A stretch of 64,000 nt of DNA from assembly GCF_004521985.1 (NCBI RefSeq), contig NZ_SBHZ01000010.1:62001-126000 (forward strand), in the 5' to 3' direction. The notes beneath the pieces are model-generated. The model searched no databases. It worked only from the letters and a program-made list of their open reading frames with translations, and was not told the origin of the DNA. Source of the stretch: Ectopseudomonas khazarica. Its GTDB lineage: Bacteria > Pseudomonadota > Gammaproteobacteria > Pseudomonadales > Pseudomonadaceae. Position numbers and translations under genes: made by a program. Positions 28,335 through 39,129 of the stretch are shown one piece after another (within the stretch, counting starts at the first letter, position 1; every line of letters begins with the position of its first letter).

Positions 28335-29114
28335 TTGCTGGAAAATATTCGCGTGGTTTTGGTCAACACCAGTCATCCGGGCAACATCGGCGGCGCTGCG
28401 CGGGCGATGAAAAACATGGGCCTGTCGCGTCTGGTGCTGGTCGATCCCGTGGATTTCCCCAGTGGTGATGCGGTCGCGCGAGCCTCCGGGGCCACCGATG
28501 TGCTCGATGCCGCGCAGGTGGTCGGTACGCTGGAAGAGGCGCTGGTCGGCTGCAGCCTGGTGATCGGCACCAGTGCGCGTGATCGGCGCATTCCCTGGCC
28601 GCTGCTCGATCCGCGCGAGTGCGGTGTGACCAGTTGCGAGCAGGCCGCAGGCGGCGGCGAAGTCGCGTTGGTGTTCGGTCGCGAATATGCCGGGCTGACC
28701 AACGAAGAGCTGCAGCGATGTCAATATCACGTGCATATCCCGTCGAACCCGGAGTTCAGCTCGCTGAACCTGGCGGCGGCGGTTCAGGTGCTGGTCTACG
28801 AAGTGCGGATGGCCTGGCTCACGGCGCAGAATCTGCCGACCAAGGTGGAGAAGCTGGAGACCACGGCGGTGCTCAACTCCCAGGCGGCGACTGCGGATGA
28901 ACTGGAGTCCTTCTACGGTCATCTGCGTCGCGTGCTGGTGATGATCGGCTTCCTCGATCCGCAGAAGCCCCGGCACCTGATGACTCGCCTGCGTCGCCTC
29001 TATGGGCGCAGTGCGGTGAGCAAGTTGGAAATGAATATCCTGCGCGGCATTCTCACCGAGACCGAGAAAGCCGTGCGCGGAGAGCCTCACAAGCAGGGGA
29101 AATCTGATGTTTGA
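28335..29114 (+). CDS. trmJ: tRNA (cytidine/uridine-2'-O-)-methyltransferase TrmJ
   Basis: No ATG fits. The family begins with [17 protein letters not shown], so a TTG at 28335 is chosen, with GAGAG upstream; a GTG at 28326 is the alternative. The 259-residue SPOUT methyltransferase shows the knot motifs [18 protein letters not shown] and [17 protein letters not shown]. It 2'-O-methylates position 32 of several tRNAs. It overlaps cysE by 8 bases. Confidence 0.93.
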   Translation: MLENIRVVLVNTSHPGNIGGAARAMKNMGLSRLVLVDPVDFPSGDAVARASGATDVLDAAQVVGTLEEALVGCSLVIGTSARDRRIPWPLLDPRECGVTSCEQAAGGGEVALVFGREYAGLTNEELQRCQYHVHIPSNPEFSSLNLAAAVQVLVYEVRMAWLTAQNLPTKVEKLETTAVLNSQAATADELESFYGHLRRVLVMIGFLDPQKPRHLMTRLRRLYGRSAVSKLEMNILRGILTETEKAVRGEPHKQGKSDV

Positions 29115-29892
29115 ACGCATGCGAGAAGATATCCAGAGCGTATTTCACCGTGATCCGGCCGCGCGCAATACCTTCGAGGTCGTGACCTGCTACCCCGGGC
29201 TGCATGCCGTCTGGCTGCATCGTGCCGCGCATTCGCTCTGGCGTTCGGGGTGGAAGTGGCCGGCGCGCGTGGTGTCCAACTTTGGGCGCTGGTTGACCGG
29301 TATCGAGATTCATCCCGGGGCCAGGATCGGGCGGCGCTTCTTCATCGATCACGGCATGGGCATCGTCATTGGCGAGACTGCCGAGATCGGTAACGACGTG
29401 ACGCTGTATCAGGGCGTGACCCTGGGTGGCACCAGCTGGAACAAGGGCAAGCGCCATCCGACCCTGGAAGATGGTGTCGTGGTCGGTGCGGGGGCCAAGG
29501 TGCTCGGCCCGTTCACTGTCGGTGCCGGTGCCAAGATCGGCTCCAACGCGGTGGTGACCAAGGCGGTGCCTGCCGGTGCCACGGCGGTCGGTATTCCGGG
29601 CAAGATCATCGTCAAGTCCGACGGCGAGCAGGAGGCCAAGCGCCAGGCCATGGCCGAGAAGATCGGCTTCGATGCCTACGGTGTGGGGCAGGACATGCCG
29701 GACCCGGTGGCGCGTGCCATCGGCCAGCTGCTCGATCACCTGCACGCCGTCGACGGGCGTCTCGAGGGCATGTGCAAGGCCCTGACGGCGCTTGGCAGCG
29801 ATTACTGCGGCAAGGATCTGCCGACGCTGCGCGATGAAGACTTCGCCGACGTCTGCAAGGACCAGCAGGCAAGCGACAAGCCCGCTGCGTGA
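29107..29892 (+). CDS. cysE: Serine O-acetyltransferase CysE
   Basis: This 261-residue protein has a helical N-terminal region (1-70) and a left-handed beta-helix of hexapeptide repeats (about 75-170: [23 protein letters not shown]). The active-site His is in DHG, and GGTSW is the typical loop. It makes O-acetylserine for cysteine synthesis. Being just upstream of iscRSUA, it supplies the substrate of IscS. It is translationally coupled to trmJ. Confidence 0.97.
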   Translation: MFERMREDIQSVFHRDPAARNTFEVVTCYPGLHAVWLHRAAHSLWRSGWKWPARVVSNFGRWLTGIEIHPGARIGRRFFIDHGMGIVIGETAEIGNDVTLYQGVTLGGTSWNKGKRHPTLEDGVVVGAGAKVLGPFTVGAGAKIGSNAVVTKAVPAGATAVGIPGKIIVKSDGEQEAKRQAMAEKIGFDAYGVGQDMPDPVARAIGQLLDHLHAVDGRLEGMCKALTALGSDYCGKDLPTLRDEDFADVCKDQQASDKPAA

Positions 29893-29901
29893 TGCACCAG
29901 G

Positions 29902-29933
29902 GGGCGGCATTTGCTATCATGCCGCCTCTTTTT
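29902..29933 (+). terminator. Terminator after cysE
   Basis: GGCGGCAT (29903-29910) pairs with ATGCCGCC (29919-29926), followed by TCTTTTT. Confidence 0.88.
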
Positions 29934-29964
29934 GCGGTCAATCCCGAGTAAATCAATAGGTCTT

Positions 29965-29997
29965 ATAGTTGACTTAAATACTCGGGAATCGCATACT
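29965..29997 (+). promoter_or_regulatory. isc operon promoter with IscR type 1 site
   Basis: TTGACT (29969-29974) and CATACT (29992-29997) are 17 bases apart. Positions 29965-29989 (ATAGTTGACTTAAATACTCG and onward) resemble the type 1 IscR site, covering the -35 element. The holo-IscR form is expected to repress the operon. Confidence 0.85.
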
Positions 29998-30028
29998 CCG
30001 CTGCAATTCAGTGATTCGTGGTAGAGCC

Positions 30029-30526
30029 ATGCGACTGACCACCAAAGGCCGTTACGCCGTTACCGCCATGCTTGATCTGGCGTTGCACGCACAGCACGGT
30101 CCCGTTTCCCTGGCCGACATCTCCGAGCGGCAGGGCATCTCCCTGTCCTATCTCGAGCAACTGTTCGCCAAGCTGCGCCGTGGCAGCCTGGTGTCCAGCG
30201 TGCGCGGGCCGGGTGGCGGCTACCAGTTGTCGCGCGACATGCGTGGCATCCAGGTGGCGCAGGTGATCGACGCGGTCAACGAGTCCGTCGACGCGACGCG
30301 TTGCCAGGGGCAGGGCGACTGCCACGCCGGCGATACCTGCCTGACTCACCATCTGTGGTGCGATCTCAGTCAGCAGATTCACGAATTCCTCAGCGGCATC
30401 AGCCTGGCTGATCTGGTCGCACGCCATGAGGTGCAGGAAGTCGCGTTGCGTCAGGATCAGCGTCGCTGCTCCGGCAGAGGCACTGCACCGCATCTGGATA
30501 AGATTGAAGCGTCTGCCATCGAATGA
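30029..30526 (+). CDS. iscR: Fe-S cluster-responsive regulator IscR
   Basis: The start at 30029 ([11 protein letters not shown]) matches the family. The 165-residue Rrf2-type winged-helix regulator has Cys92, Cys98, Cys104 and His107, the exact [2Fe-2S] ligands of IscR. With cluster it represses its own operon; without cluster it activates other promoters. The IscR-type site upstream supports autoregulation. Confidence 0.98.
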   Translation: MRLTTKGRYAVTAMLDLALHAQHGPVSLADISERQGISLSYLEQLFAKLRRGSLVSSVRGPGGGYQLSRDMRGIQVAQVIDAVNESVDATRCQGQGDCHAGDTCLTHHLWCDLSQQIHEFLSGISLADLVARHEVQEVALRQDQRRCSGRGTAPHLDKIEASAIE

Positions 30527-30556
30527 GCAGGGCGTTTGCCTGATAGGAGAAACCCA

Positions 30557-31771
30557 ATGAAATTGCCGATCTACCTCGATTATTCCGCTACTACGCCGGT
30601 CGATCCGCGCGTAGCGCAGAAGATGAGCGAGTGTCTGCTGGTCGACGGTAACTTCGGTAACCCGGCTTCGCGCTCTCACGTGTTCGGCTGGAAAGCCGAG
30701 GAAGCCGTGGAAAACGCTCGTCGTCAGGTCGCCGAGCTGGTCAATGCCGACCCGCGCGAGATCGTCTGGACCAGTGGCGCCACCGAGTCCGACAACCTTG
30801 CCATCAAGGGCGTCGCGCACTTCTACAGCAGCAAGGGCAAGCACATCATCACCTCGAAGATCGAGCACAAGGCGGTGCTGGACACCACCCGCCAGCTCGA
30901 GCGCGAAGGTTTCGAAGTGACCTACCTGGAGCCGGGCGAAGACGGCCTGATCACGCCGGCGATGGTCGAGGCCGTGCTGCGTGAGGACACCACCCTGGTT
31001 TCCCTGATGCACGTCAACAACGAGATCGGCACCATCAACGACATCGCGGCCATCGGCGAGCTGACTCGCTCCCGTGGCGTGCTGCTGCACGTCGATGCGG
31101 CGCAGTCCACCGGCAAGGTGGACATCGATCTGGAGAAGATGAAGGTCGACCTGATGTCCTTCTCCGCGCACAAGACCTACGGCCCGAAAGGCGTCGGTGC
31201 CCTGTACGTGCGCCGCAAGCCGCGTGTGCGTCTGGAAGCGCAGACCCATGGCGGTGGCCACGAGCGCGGCATGCGCTCCGGCACCCTGGCCACGCACCAG
31301 TGCGTCGGCATGGGCGAAGCCTTCCGTATCGCCAAACAGGAGATGGCTGCCGAGAACCAGCGCATCAGCGCCTTGCGCGACCGCTTCTACAGCCAGCTCG
31401 AAGACATGGAAGAGCTGTACGTCAACGGCAGCCTGACCGAGCGCGTGCCGCACAACCTGAACCTGAGTTTCAACTACGTCGAGGGCGAGTCGCTGATCAT
31501 GGCGCTCAAGGACCTGGCCGTATCGTCCGGCTCGGCCTGCACTTCGGCTTCGCTGGAGCCTTCCTACGTGCTGCGTGCCCTGGGTCGTAACGACGAGCTG
31601 GCGCACAGCTCGATTCGCTTCACCTTCGGCCGTTTCACGACCGAGGAAGAGGTCGACTATGCCGCCGCCAAGGTCCGCGAAGCCGTGGACAAGCTGCGCG
31701 AGCTGTCGCCCCTGTGGGATATGTTCAAAGAAGGTGTCGACCTTTCCTCCGTGGAATGGGCAGCACACTGA
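30557..31771 (+). CDS. iscS: Cysteine desulfurase IscS
   Basis: The ATG at 30557 follows AGGAGA. This 404-residue PLP enzyme has Lys206 ([10 protein letters not shown]) for the cofactor and the persulfide-forming Cys328 (SSGSACTS). It takes sulfur from cysteine and hands it to IscU and to tRNA-thiolation proteins. Second gene of the isc operon. Confidence 0.98.
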   Translation: MKLPIYLDYSATTPVDPRVAQKMSECLLVDGNFGNPASRSHVFGWKAEEAVENARRQVAELVNADPREIVWTSGATESDNLAIKGVAHFYSSKGKHIITSKIEHKAVLDTTRQLEREGFEVTYLEPGEDGLITPAMVEAVLREDTTLVSLMHVNNEIGTINDIAAIGELTRSRGVLLHVDAAQSTGKVDIDLEKMKVDLMSFSAHKTYGPKGVGALYVRRKPRVRLEAQTHGGGHERGMRSGTLATHQCVGMGEAFRIAKQEMAAENQRISALRDRFYSQLEDMEELYVNGSLTERVPHNLNLSFNYVEGESLIMALKDLAVSSGSACTSASLEPSYVLRALGRNDELAHSSIRFTFGRFTTEEEVDYAAAKVREAVDKLRELSPLWDMFKEGVDLSSVEWAAH

Positions 31772-31842
31772 TAGCTGCCGAGGCGGATCGTTCGCTGGGC
31801 GCTCCGCCGGAGAGCGGTACCTGATGAGAGAGGAAGTACAAC

Positions 31843-32229
31843 ATGGCATACAGTGACAAGGTCATCGACCACTACGAAAACCCGCGCAACGTCGGCAAGC
31901 TGAATGCCGAGGACCCGGACGTCGGCACCGGCATGGTCGGTGCGCCGGCCTGCGGCGACGTGATGCGCCTGCAGATCAAGGTCAGCGAGAGCGGCGTCAT
32001 CGAAGACGCCAAGTTCAAGACCTACGGCTGCGGCTCGGCGATCGCTTCCAGCTCCCTCGCCACCGAGTGGATGAAGGGCAAGACCCTCGACGAAGCGGAA
32101 AGCATCAAGAATACCCAGCTGGCCGAAGAACTGGCGCTGCCGCCGGTGAAGATCCACTGCTCCGTGCTCGCCGAGGACGCCATCAAGGCGGCCGTGCGCG
32201 ATTACAAGCAGAAGAAAGGCTTGCTCTGA
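31843..32229 (+). CDS. iscU: Fe-S cluster scaffold IscU
   Basis: This 128-residue scaffold has Cys37, Cys63 and Cys106 with Asp39 as cluster ligands, and the LPPVK motif (99-103) that HscA recognises. A [2Fe-2S] cluster is assembled here with sulfur from IscS before transfer to target proteins. Confidence 0.98.
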   Translation: MAYSDKVIDHYENPRNVGKLNAEDPDVGTGMVGAPACGDVMRLQIKVSESGVIEDAKFKTYGCGSAIASSSLATEWMKGKTLDEAESIKNTQLAEELALPPVKIHCSVLAEDAIKAAVRDYKQKKGLL

Positions 32230-32242
32230 TACGAGGTTTGCA

Positions 32243-32566
32243 ATGGCCATCACCATGTCTGAAGCAGCTGCCCGCCACGTGCAGCGCTCCCTGGATGGGC
32301 GCGGCAAGGGCGAGGGCATTCGCCTCGGTGTGCGCACTACCGGGTGTTCCGGCCTGGCCTATGTTCTCGAGTTCGTCGATGAGCTGGCGGCCGAGGACCA
32401 GGTTTTCGAGAGTCACGGCGTCAAGGTGATCATCGACCCCAAGAGCCTGGTCTATCTCGACGGCACCGAACTGGACTTCGTCAAGGAAGGCCTCAACGAG
32501 GGCTTCAAGTTCAACAACCCCAACGTGCGCGGCGAGTGTGGCTGCGGCGAGAGCTTCAACGTTTGA
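32243..32566 (+). CDS. iscA: A-type Fe-S carrier IscA
   Basis: This 107-residue A-type carrier has Cys35, Cys99 and Cys101 (TGCSG and GECGCG). It accepts clusters from IscU/HscA-HscB and delivers them to apo-proteins. Confidence 0.98.
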   Translation: MAITMSEAAARHVQRSLDGRGKGEGIRLGVRTTGCSGLAYVLEFVDELAAEDQVFESHGVKVIIDPKSLVYLDGTELDFVKEGLNEGFKFNNPNVRGECGCGESFNV

Positions 32567-32575
32567 GGCGCTCGC

Positions 32576-33097
32576 GTGGGTAATCCTTGTCATTTCGCCC
32601 TGTTCGACCTGCAGCCGAGCTTTCGCCTCGACCTGGAGCAGCTGGCTGCGCGTTACCGCGAGCTGGCGCGCCAGGTGCATCCCGATCGGTTCGCCGACGC
32701 TGGCGAGCGTGAGCAGCGCCTGGCGCTTGAGCGTTCCGCCTGCCTCAACGAGGCCTATCAGGTCCTCAAGACGCCCTCGCAGCGTGCGCGCTACCTGCTG
32801 GCCATGCGCGGCCCCGAGCTGCCGCTGGAAGTGACGGTGCAGGATCCGGACTTCCTGCTGCAGCAGATGCAGCTGCGCGAAGAGCTGGAGGAGTTGCAGG
32901 ACGACGCCGACCTTGCCGGTGTCGCCGTCTTCAAGCGGCGCCTGAAAACTGCGCAGGAGCAGCTCAACGAGCGCTTCGCCGAATGCTGGGACGATGAGGC
33001 TCGCCGCGAGGAAGCCGAACGCCTGATGCGCCGGATGCAGTTTCTCGACAAGCTCTCTCATGAAGTGCGCCAACTAGAAGAGCGCCTCGACGATTAA
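32576..33097 (+). CDS. hscB: Co-chaperone HscB
   Basis: A GTG start follows GAGG, 9 bases after iscA. The 173-residue product has an N-terminal J-domain with HPD (35-37) and a C-terminal three-helix domain that binds IscU. It stimulates the HscA ATPase and brings IscU to it. Confidence 0.97.
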   Translation: MGNPCHFALFDLQPSFRLDLEQLAARYRELARQVHPDRFADAGEREQRLALERSACLNEAYQVLKTPSQRARYLLAMRGPELPLEVTVQDPDFLLQQMQLREELEELQDDADLAGVAVFKRRLKTAQEQLNERFAECWDDEARREEAERLMRRMQFLDKLSHEVRQLEERLDD

Positions 33098-33142
33098 CCT
33101 GTGGGTTGCCTCGGCAATCCGCCTGATGATTTCAAGAAGACC

Positions 33143-35008
33143 ATGGCCTTATTGCAGATCGCCGAGCCAGGACAGAGCCCGCAACCGCACCAGCGCAGGC
33201 TGGCGGTGGGCATCGACCTGGGCACCACCAATTCGCTGGTCGCCGCTGTACGCAGTGGTCTGGCCGAGCCTCTGGCGGACGATGAGGGCGGGGTCATCCT
33301 GCCTTCGGCGGTGCGCTACCACCCGGATCATGTCGAGGTGGGCGAATCAGCCAAGCAGGCGGCTGCCAGTGACCCCTTCAACACCGTGCTGTCGGTCAAG
33401 CGCCTGATGGGGCGCGGCGTCGCCGATGTGCACCAGCTCGGCGAGCAGCTGCCATACCGCTTCGCTGCGGGCGAGTCGCACATGCCCTTCATCGAGACGG
33501 TGCAGGGCGCGAAGAGCCCCGTCGAAGTCTCGGCCGAAATTCTCAAGACCCTGCGCCTGCGCGCGGAGCAGACCCTGGGTGGCGAACTGGTCGGCGCGGT
33601 GATCACCGTGCCGGCCTATTTCGATGATGCCCAGCGTCAGGCGACCAAGGATGCGGCGCGAGTCGCCGGTCTCAACGTCCTGCGCCTGCTCAACGAGCCC
33701 ACTGCCGCTGCGGTTGCCTATGGCCTGGATCAGAAGGCCGAGGGTGTGGTCGCCATCTATGACCTGGGTGGCGGCACGTTCGATGTGTCCATTCTGCGCC
33801 TCACCGGTGGGGTGTTCGAGGTGCTGGCCACGGGCGGCGACAGTGCCCTGGGCGGCGATGATTTCGACCACGCCCTGGCTGACTGGATCATCCAGCAGGC
33901 CGGGCTGTCCAGTGACCTCGACCCGGCCACGCAGCGAGGTCTGCTGCAGGCCGCCTGTGCCGCGAAAGAGGCGCTGACCGACGCCGAGACGGTCGAGCTG
34001 AGTTTCGCCGAATGGCGTGGCTCGCTGTCGCGGGCGCAGTTCGAGGCGCTGATCGAGCCCATGGTCGCGCGCAGCCTCAAGGCCTGCCGGCGTGCGCTGC
34101 GTGATTCCGGCGTCGAGCTGGAGGGCGTCAGTGCGGTGGTGATGGTCGGTGGCTCCACCCGTGTGCCGCGGGTGCGCGAAGCAGTTGGCGAGCTGTTCGG
34201 GCGCACGCCGCTGACCAATATCGATCCGGATCAGGTGGTGGCCATCGGTGCCGCCATACAGGCCGACACGTTGGCCGGCAATCAGCGTGGCGATGGCGAG
34301 GAGCTGCTGCTGCTCGATGTGATTCCGCTGTCGCTCGGTCTAGAGACCATGGGCGGCCTGATGGAGAAACTGATTCCGCGCAACACCACCATTCCGGTGG
34401 CGCGGGCGCAGGACTTCACCACCTACAAGGATGGCCAGACGGCCATGATGATTCACGTGCTGCAGGGTGAGCGCGAGCTGATCGCCGATTGCCGCTCCCT
34501 GGCGCGTTTCGAGTTGCGTGGCATCCCGCCGATGGTGGCCGGGGCGGCCAAGATCCGCGTGACCTTCCAGGTCGATGCCGATGGTCTGCTCAGTGTCGCG
34601 GCGCGTGAGCTGGGCTCGGGCGTCGAGGCGAGCATTCAGGTCAAGCCGTCCTATGGCCTGACCGATGGCGAGATCGCACGCATGCTGCAGGATTCCTTCC
34701 AGAATGCCGGGGGTGACAAGGCTGCGCGTGCGCTGCGCGAGCAGCAGGTCGACGCCCAGCGCCTGATCGAGGCCGTGGAAGCTGCGCTGGAGGCCGACGG
34801 CGAGCGTCTGCTGGATGCCGAGGAGCGCGAGGTCATCGAGTTGCAAGTGCAGGAGCTGCGCGATCTGCTCGCGGGTAGCGATGGTCCGGCCATCGAGCGG
34901 CAGACCAAGCGCCTGTCGCAGGTCACGGATGCGTTTGCCGCGCGGCGCCTGGATTCAACGGTTAAAGCCGCGCTGGCCGGGCGCAATTTGAATGAGATCG
35001 AGGAATAA
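33143..35008 (+). CDS. hscA: Hsp70-type chaperone HscA
   Basis: The ATG at 33143 is chosen over upstream codons because the family starts [10 protein letters not shown]. The 621-residue product has the Hsp70 nucleotide-binding domain ([38 protein letters not shown]) and a substrate-binding domain. It binds LPPVK of IscU and drives cluster release. Confidence 0.98.
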   Translation: MALLQIAEPGQSPQPHQRRLAVGIDLGTTNSLVAAVRSGLAEPLADDEGGVILPSAVRYHPDHVEVGESAKQAAASDPFNTVLSVKRLMGRGVADVHQLGEQLPYRFAAGESHMPFIETVQGAKSPVEVSAEILKTLRLRAEQTLGGELVGAVITVPAYFDDAQRQATKDAARVAGLNVLRLLNEPTAAAVAYGLDQKAEGVVAIYDLGGGTFDVSILRLTGGVFEVLATGGDSALGGDDFDHALADWIIQQAGLSSDLDPATQRGLLQAACAAKEALTDAETVELSFAEWRGSLSRAQFEALIEPMVARSLKACRRALRDSGVELEGVSAVVMVGGSTRVPRVREAVGELFGRTPLTNIDPDQVVAIGAAIQADTLAGNQRGDGEELLLLDVIPLSLGLETMGGLMEKLIPRNTTIPVARAQDFTTYKDGQTAMMIHVLQGERELIADCRSLARFELRGIPPMVAGAAKIRVTFQVDADGLLSVAARELGSGVEASIQVKPSYGLTDGEIARMLQDSFQNAGGDKAARALREQQVDAQRLIEAVEAALEADGERLLDAEEREVIELQVQELRDLLAGSDGPAIERQTKRLSQVTDAFAARRLDSTVKAALAGRNLNEIEE

Positions 35009-35011
35009 CTG

Positions 35012-35353
35012 ATGCCGCAGGTGATTTTTCTGCCCCATGAAAGGTTCTGCCCGGATGGCCTGGTGGTCGAGGCCGAGCCTGGCGTCTCCATCCTCGAGCT
35101 GGCCCATGAGCACCATATCGAAATGGAAAGCGCCTGTGGCGGCGTGTGTGCCTGCACCACCTGCCACTGCATCGTGCGCGAGGGTTTCGACTCGCTGAAC
35201 GAGGCTGACGAGTTGGAAGAGGATTACCTGGACAAGGCCTGGGGGCTCGAGGCGCAGTCGCGTCTGGCCTGTCAGGCCATCGTCGGCGAGGAAGACCTCA
35301 CCGTCGAGATTCCCAAGTATTCGCTGAACCACGCGGCCGAAGCGCCGCATTGA
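35012..35353 (+). CDS. fdx: [2Fe-2S] ferredoxin of the isc system
   Basis: This 113-residue adrenodoxin-type ferredoxin has ligands Cys42, Cys48, Cys51 and Cys87. It supplies electrons during cluster assembly. It starts 3 bases after hscA. Confidence 0.97.
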   Translation: MPQVIFLPHERFCPDGLVVEAEPGVSILELAHEHHIEMESACGGVCACTTCHCIVREGFDSLNEADELEEDYLDKAWGLEAQSRLACQAIVGEEDLTVEIPKYSLNHAAEAPH

Positions 35354-35369
35354 CCCAGGAAACATGAGC

Positions 35370-35570
35370 ATGAGTCTGAAATGGGTTGATGTGCTGGATA
35401 TCGCCATCGAGCTGAGCGAGCAGAAGCCGGATGTCGATCCGCGTTACGTGAACTTCGTCGATCTGCACCGCTGGGTCGTGGAGTTGCCGCAGTTCTCCGA
35501 TGATCCGCAGCGGGGCGGCGAGAAGGTCCTCGAGGCGATCCAGGCTGCCTGGATCGAAGAGGCCGAGTAG
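35370..35570 (+). CDS. iscX: IscX (YfhJ) Fe-S assembly regulator
   Basis: The second ATG (35370) is chosen: AGGA (35357-35360) lies 9 bases away, and the 66-residue product then has the length of E. coli IscX. The acidic protein has the family phrases LKWVDVLDIA and DDPQ and ends IEEAE. It binds IscS and iron and modulates cluster assembly. Last isc gene. Confidence 0.94.
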   Translation: MSLKWVDVLDIAIELSEQKPDVDPRYVNFVDLHRWVVELPQFSDDPQRGGEKVLEAIQAAWIEEAE

Positions 35571-35691
35571 CGCGACGCCGCTCGCCTGCGGGGCGTGAAA
35601 CCGCAGTTCCCGGTCGTCTGCCGGTCGCGGAGCTTCATCTCGTAGCGTTTACTTGCAGCTGGAGGCGAGTCGCCTGTGGCTGCCATCTCAG

Positions 35692-35722
35692 AACCCGCGT
35701 ATAATTCGCGGGTTTAATTTTT
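35692..35722 (+). promoter_or_regulatory. Hairpin terminator containing the likely ndk -10 box
   Basis: AACCCGCG (35692-35699) pairs with CGCGGGTT (35707-35714), followed by TAATTTTT, which fits a terminator for the isc operon. Its loop contains a perfect TATAAT (35700-35705) about 54 bases before ndk; the matching -35 (TGGCTG, 17 bases upstream) is weak. The element may end one transcript and start the next. Confidence 0.6.
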
Positions 35723-35753
35723 CGCTTTAACCCTAAAGTTTCTGGAGCTTCAC

Positions 35754-36185
35754 ATGGCTGTTCAACGTACTTTCTCCATCATCAAGCCTGACGCCGTTGC
35801 CAAGAACGTCATCGGTGAGATCACCACCCGTTTCGAAAAGGCCGGCCTGCGCGTTGTCGCTTCGAAGATGCTGCAACTGTCCGAGCGCGAAGCTGCCGGT
35901 TTCTACGCTGAGCACAGCGAGCGCGGCTTCTTCAAGGATCTGGTTGCCTTCATGACCTCCGGTCCGGTCATCGTCCAGGTTCTGGAAGGCGAAGACGCCG
36001 TCCTGAAGAACCGCGAGCTGATGGGCGCCACCAACCCGAAAGAAGCGGCTGCCGGCACCATCCGTGCTGACTTCGCCGTTTCCATCGACGAGAACGCTGT
36101 TCACGGTTCGGATTCCGAAGCTTCTGCCGCTCGCGAGATCGCTTACTTCTTCTCCGCTACCGAGCAGTGCGCGCGCATTCGCTGA
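35754..36185 (+). CDS. ndk: Nucleoside diphosphate kinase
   Basis: This 143-residue enzyme has the phosphorylated His117 in NAVHGSDS and the N-terminal SIIKPDAV. It transfers the gamma phosphate of ATP to nucleoside diphosphates, balancing NTP pools. Length is normal for the family. Confidence 0.98.
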   Translation: MAVQRTFSIIKPDAVAKNVIGEITTRFEKAGLRVVASKMLQLSEREAAGFYAEHSERGFFKDLVAFMTSGPVIVQVLEGEDAVLKNRELMGATNPKEAAAGTIRADFAVSIDENAVHGSDSEASAAREIAYFFSATEQCARIR

Positions 36186-36213
36186 TCGAAGCGAATGATG
36201 CGAGGGTGAAGCC

Positions 36214-37362
36214 ATGACCAATACCACCGGCAAGATCAACCTGCTGGGCCTGACCCAGCCGGAAATGGAACAGTTCTTCGAGTCCATCGGCGAGAAGCGC
36301 TTTCGTGCCGGCCAGGTGATGAAGTGGATTCACCACTTTGGCGTCGATGATTTCGCCGCCATGACCAATGTCGGCAAGGCCTTGCGCGAAAAGCTCGAGG
36401 CCTCTGCCGAGATTCGCGGCCCTGAAGTGGTCAGCGAAAACATTTCCGCCGATGGCACGCGCAAGTGGGTGGTGCGTGTGGCGTCGGGCAGCTGCGTGGA
36501 AACCGTGTACATCCCGCAGAATGGCCGCGGCACCCTGTGCGTGTCGTCGCAGGCCGGCTGTGCCCTGGATTGCAGCTTCTGCTCCACCGGCAAGCAAGGT
36601 TTCAACAGCGACCTGACCAGCGCCGAGATCATCGGCCAGGTGTGGATCGCCAGCAAATCCTTCGGCAGCGTGCCGGCCAAGATCGACCGTGCCATCACCA
36701 ACGTGGTGATGATGGGCATGGGCGAGCCGCTGCTGAACTTCGACAACGTCGTCTCCGCCATGCAGATCATGATGGATGACCTCGGCTACGGCATTTCCAA
36801 GCGCAAGGTGACGCTGTCTACCTCCGGCGTGGTGCCGATGATCGACAAGCTGGCCGAAGTGATCGACGTGTCGCTGGCGCTGTCGCTGCATGCGCCGAAC
36901 GACGAGCTGCGCAACCAGCTGGTGCCGATCAACAAGAAGTATCCCCTGGAGATGCTGCTGGCCGCGTGCAAGCGTTATATCTCCAAACTGGGTGAGAAGC
37001 GCGTGCTGACCATCGAGTACACCCTGCTCAAAGGTGTCAACGATCAGCCCGAGCATGCTGAGCAGATGATCGCACTTCTTGCCGATGTTCCTTGCAAGAT
37101 CAACCTGATTCCGTTTAATCCCTTCCCCTTCTCGGGGTACGAGCGGCCGAGCAATAACGCCATTCGCCGCTTCCAGGACCTGTTGCACAAGGCTGACCAT
37201 AACGTCACGGTACGCACCACCCGTGGTGACGATATCGATGCCGCCTGCGGCCAGCTGGTGGGCCAGGTCATGGACCGTACTCGGCGCAGCGAGCGTTACA
37301 TCGCCGTGCGCCAGCTGGGCAGCGAGGCTCAAGAGCCGCGCAATGCCGCCAATCGAAATTGA
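36214..37362 (+). CDS. rlmN: Dual-specificity 23S rRNA/tRNA adenine-C2 methyltransferase RlmN
   Basis: This 382-residue radical-SAM enzyme has the cluster ligands Cys116, Cys120 and Cys123 (CxxxCxxC) and the methyl-carrying Cys near residue 345 (DAACGQ). It methylates A2503 of 23S rRNA and A37 of some tRNAs. It starts 28 bases after ndk. Confidence 0.97.
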   Translation: MTNTTGKINLLGLTQPEMEQFFESIGEKRFRAGQVMKWIHHFGVDDFAAMTNVGKALREKLEASAEIRGPEVVSENISADGTRKWVVRVASGSCVETVYIPQNGRGTLCVSSQAGCALDCSFCSTGKQGFNSDLTSAEIIGQVWIASKSFGSVPAKIDRAITNVVMMGMGEPLLNFDNVVSAMQIMMDDLGYGISKRKVTLSTSGVVPMIDKLAEVIDVSLALSLHAPNDELRNQLVPINKKYPLEMLLAACKRYISKLGEKRVLTIEYTLLKGVNDQPEHAEQMIALLADVPCKINLIPFNPFPFSGYERPSNNAIRRFQDLLHKADHNVTVRTTRGDDIDAACGQLVGQVMDRTRRSERYIAVRQLGSEAQEPRNAANRN

Positions 37363-37375
37363 AGAGAGGATGTCC

Positions 37376-38137
37376 ATGACCTTGCGCCCTGCGCTGTTGT
37401 TGCTAGTCGTCAGTCTGCTGGGTGGTTGCGTGACCACCGGCCACGTTGACCCCATGAGTACGACAAAAGGGCGTGAAGAGGCGCGAGCCGCCTATGTGCA
37501 GCTGGGGGTCGCCTATATCCAGCAGGGTGATACCCAGCTGGCCAAGGTGCCGTTGAAGAGCGCACTGGAACTAAACCCGTCGGATGCCGATGCGCATGCG
37601 GCGCTGGGCATGGCGTTCCAGCTGGAAATGGAACCCAAGCTGGCGGACGAGCACTATCGCAAGGCGCTGTCCCAGCGTCCGGCAGACGCTCGCCTGTTGA
37701 ACAACTACGGTGGTTTCCTGTTCGAGCAGAAGCGTTACCAGGAAGCCATGGACACCTATCTCAAGGCCACCGAGGACAATCTCTACCCGGAACGCTCCAG
37801 GGTCTTCGAGAACCTCGGCCTGACCGCTCTGCAACTGGGGCGGCGAGAGGAGGCCAAGGAATACTTCCAGCGCTCGTTGCGCCTGAGCAGCCGTCAGCCT
37901 CGCTCGCTGCTGGAGATGGCCGCGATGTCCTACGAGGACAAGGAGTATGTCCCGGCCCGTAGCTACTACGACAGCTACAGCGCAATGGCGCCGCAGAACG
38001 CGCGCAGCCTGCTGCTCGGTGCTCGTCTGGCCGAAGTGTTCGAGGACCGCGACCGGGCCGCCAGCCTGGGCCTGCAGTTGCGCCGCCTGTATCCGGCGTC
38101 CAAGGAATACCAGCAATATGTTTCGGGGCAACGATGA
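37376..38137 (+). CDS. pilF: Type IV pilus pilotin lipoprotein PilF (PilW)
   Basis: The ATG at 37376 is chosen for ribosome-site spacing; 37370 is an alternative. The 253-residue product has a lipobox (LLGGC) and six predicted TPR repeats. In Pseudomonas, PilF carries the secretin PilQ to the outer membrane for type IV pilus assembly. The stop overlaps the rodZ start (ATGA). Confidence 0.95.
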   Translation: MTLRPALLLLVVSLLGGCVTTGHVDPMSTTKGREEARAAYVQLGVAYIQQGDTQLAKVPLKSALELNPSDADAHAALGMAFQLEMEPKLADEHYRKALSQRPADARLLNNYGGFLFEQKRYQEAMDTYLKATEDNLYPERSRVFENLGLTALQLGRREEAKEYFQRSLRLSSRQPRSLLEMAAMSYEDKEYVPARSYYDSYSAMAPQNARSLLLGARLAEVFEDRDRAASLGLQLRRLYPASKEYQQYVSGQR

Positions 38138-39126
38138 AAGCGGCCCATAGCGAAGTGACCCAGTCCATGTCGAACAATCCGGGCGAAAGCCTGCGCCAGG
38201 CCCGTGAAGTCAAGGGCTGGAGCGTTGCCGAGGTGGCCTCCCAGCTCAACCTGACCCAGCAGCGTCTCGCCCAGATCGAAGCGGGTGCCTTCGACAAGCT
38301 GCCCGGCACCACGTTTGCCCGTGGTTACATTCGTGCCTACGCCAAGCTGCTGGAACTCGACCAGAACCGTCTGGTGCTCGAGTTCGACCAGTTCACCGGA
38401 ACCGATGCCACGGGCAGCAGCGTGCATGCCCTGGGGCGTATCGAGGAACCGGTGCGTTATTCGCAGAGCATCCTGCGCCTGGTGAGCTTCCTGCTGCTGC
38501 TGGCGCTGATCGGCGCCGGTTTCCTCTGGTGGCAGGATCAGGGGCGTCCGGTCGCCAGCCTGGCTGACGTCGGCATCGAGCATGTCGAGGTGGAGGGGGC
38601 CGATGGCACCACCCAGGTGCATTCTCTGGCCGAGCCGGAAGACCAGGCCGTGATCCTGGCCCAGGGCGACCAGCAGAGCAGCCCGCTGCTGTTGCCGGTC
38701 GAGCCGGGCGATGAGCCGGAAAGCGCCGGTGCCACTGATCAATCCACCAACGAGACAGGCGCAGCGAGCGCGGTCGTCGCCGACACACCGAGCGCTGCAG
38801 GCGCGGGCGATGCCCCGCTGGCGAGCAGCGAGGCGCAGGCGCCTGCCGCCGTTGAACCCGCTGCTCCGATTGCCGTCTCCGCCGGGCAGGGTGCGCTCAA
38901 CGTGCGCTTCACCGCCGACTGCTGGGCGCAGGTGACCGATGCCGACGGCAAGGTGCTGGTCAGCGCGCTGAAGCGCAGCGGCGAGCGCATCGAACTGACC
39001 GGCAAGGCTCCGATGGAGCTGCGTCTGGGTTTCGCTCGCGGAGCCCAGGTGACTTACAACGGCGAAAGCGTGGACGTTGCGCCGCACATGACTGGCGAAA
39101 CCGCGCGCCTGAAACTGGGGTTGTAA
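38134..39126 (+). CDS. rodZ: Cell-shape protein RodZ
   Basis: This 330-residue protein has an N-terminal helix-turn-helix-type domain (about 17-85), a single membrane helix (about 112-132), a Pro/Ala/Glu-rich linker, and a C-terminal periplasmic DUF4115 domain (about 250-330). RodZ links MreB to the elongasome. It is translationally coupled to pilF and followed by ispG after 3 bases. Confidence 0.95.
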   Translation: MKAAHSEVTQSMSNNPGESLRQAREVKGWSVAEVASQLNLTQQRLAQIEAGAFDKLPGTTFARGYIRAYAKLLELDQNRLVLEFDQFTGTDATGSSVHALGRIEEPVRYSQSILRLVSFLLLLALIGAGFLWWQDQGRPVASLADVGIEHVEVEGADGTTQVHSLAEPEDQAVILAQGDQQSSPLLLPVEPGDEPESAGATDQSTNETGAASAVVADTPSAAGAGDAPLASSEAQAPAAVEPAAPIAVSAGQGALNVRFTADCWAQVTDADGKVLVSALKRSGERIELTGKAPMELRLGFARGAQVTYNGESVDVAPHMTGETARLKLGL

Positions 39127-39129
39127 AGC

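Noticed and set aside
30008..31849. Long leftward frame opposite iscR and iscS
   Set aside because: It spans two unambiguous isc genes in antisense and shows no motif.
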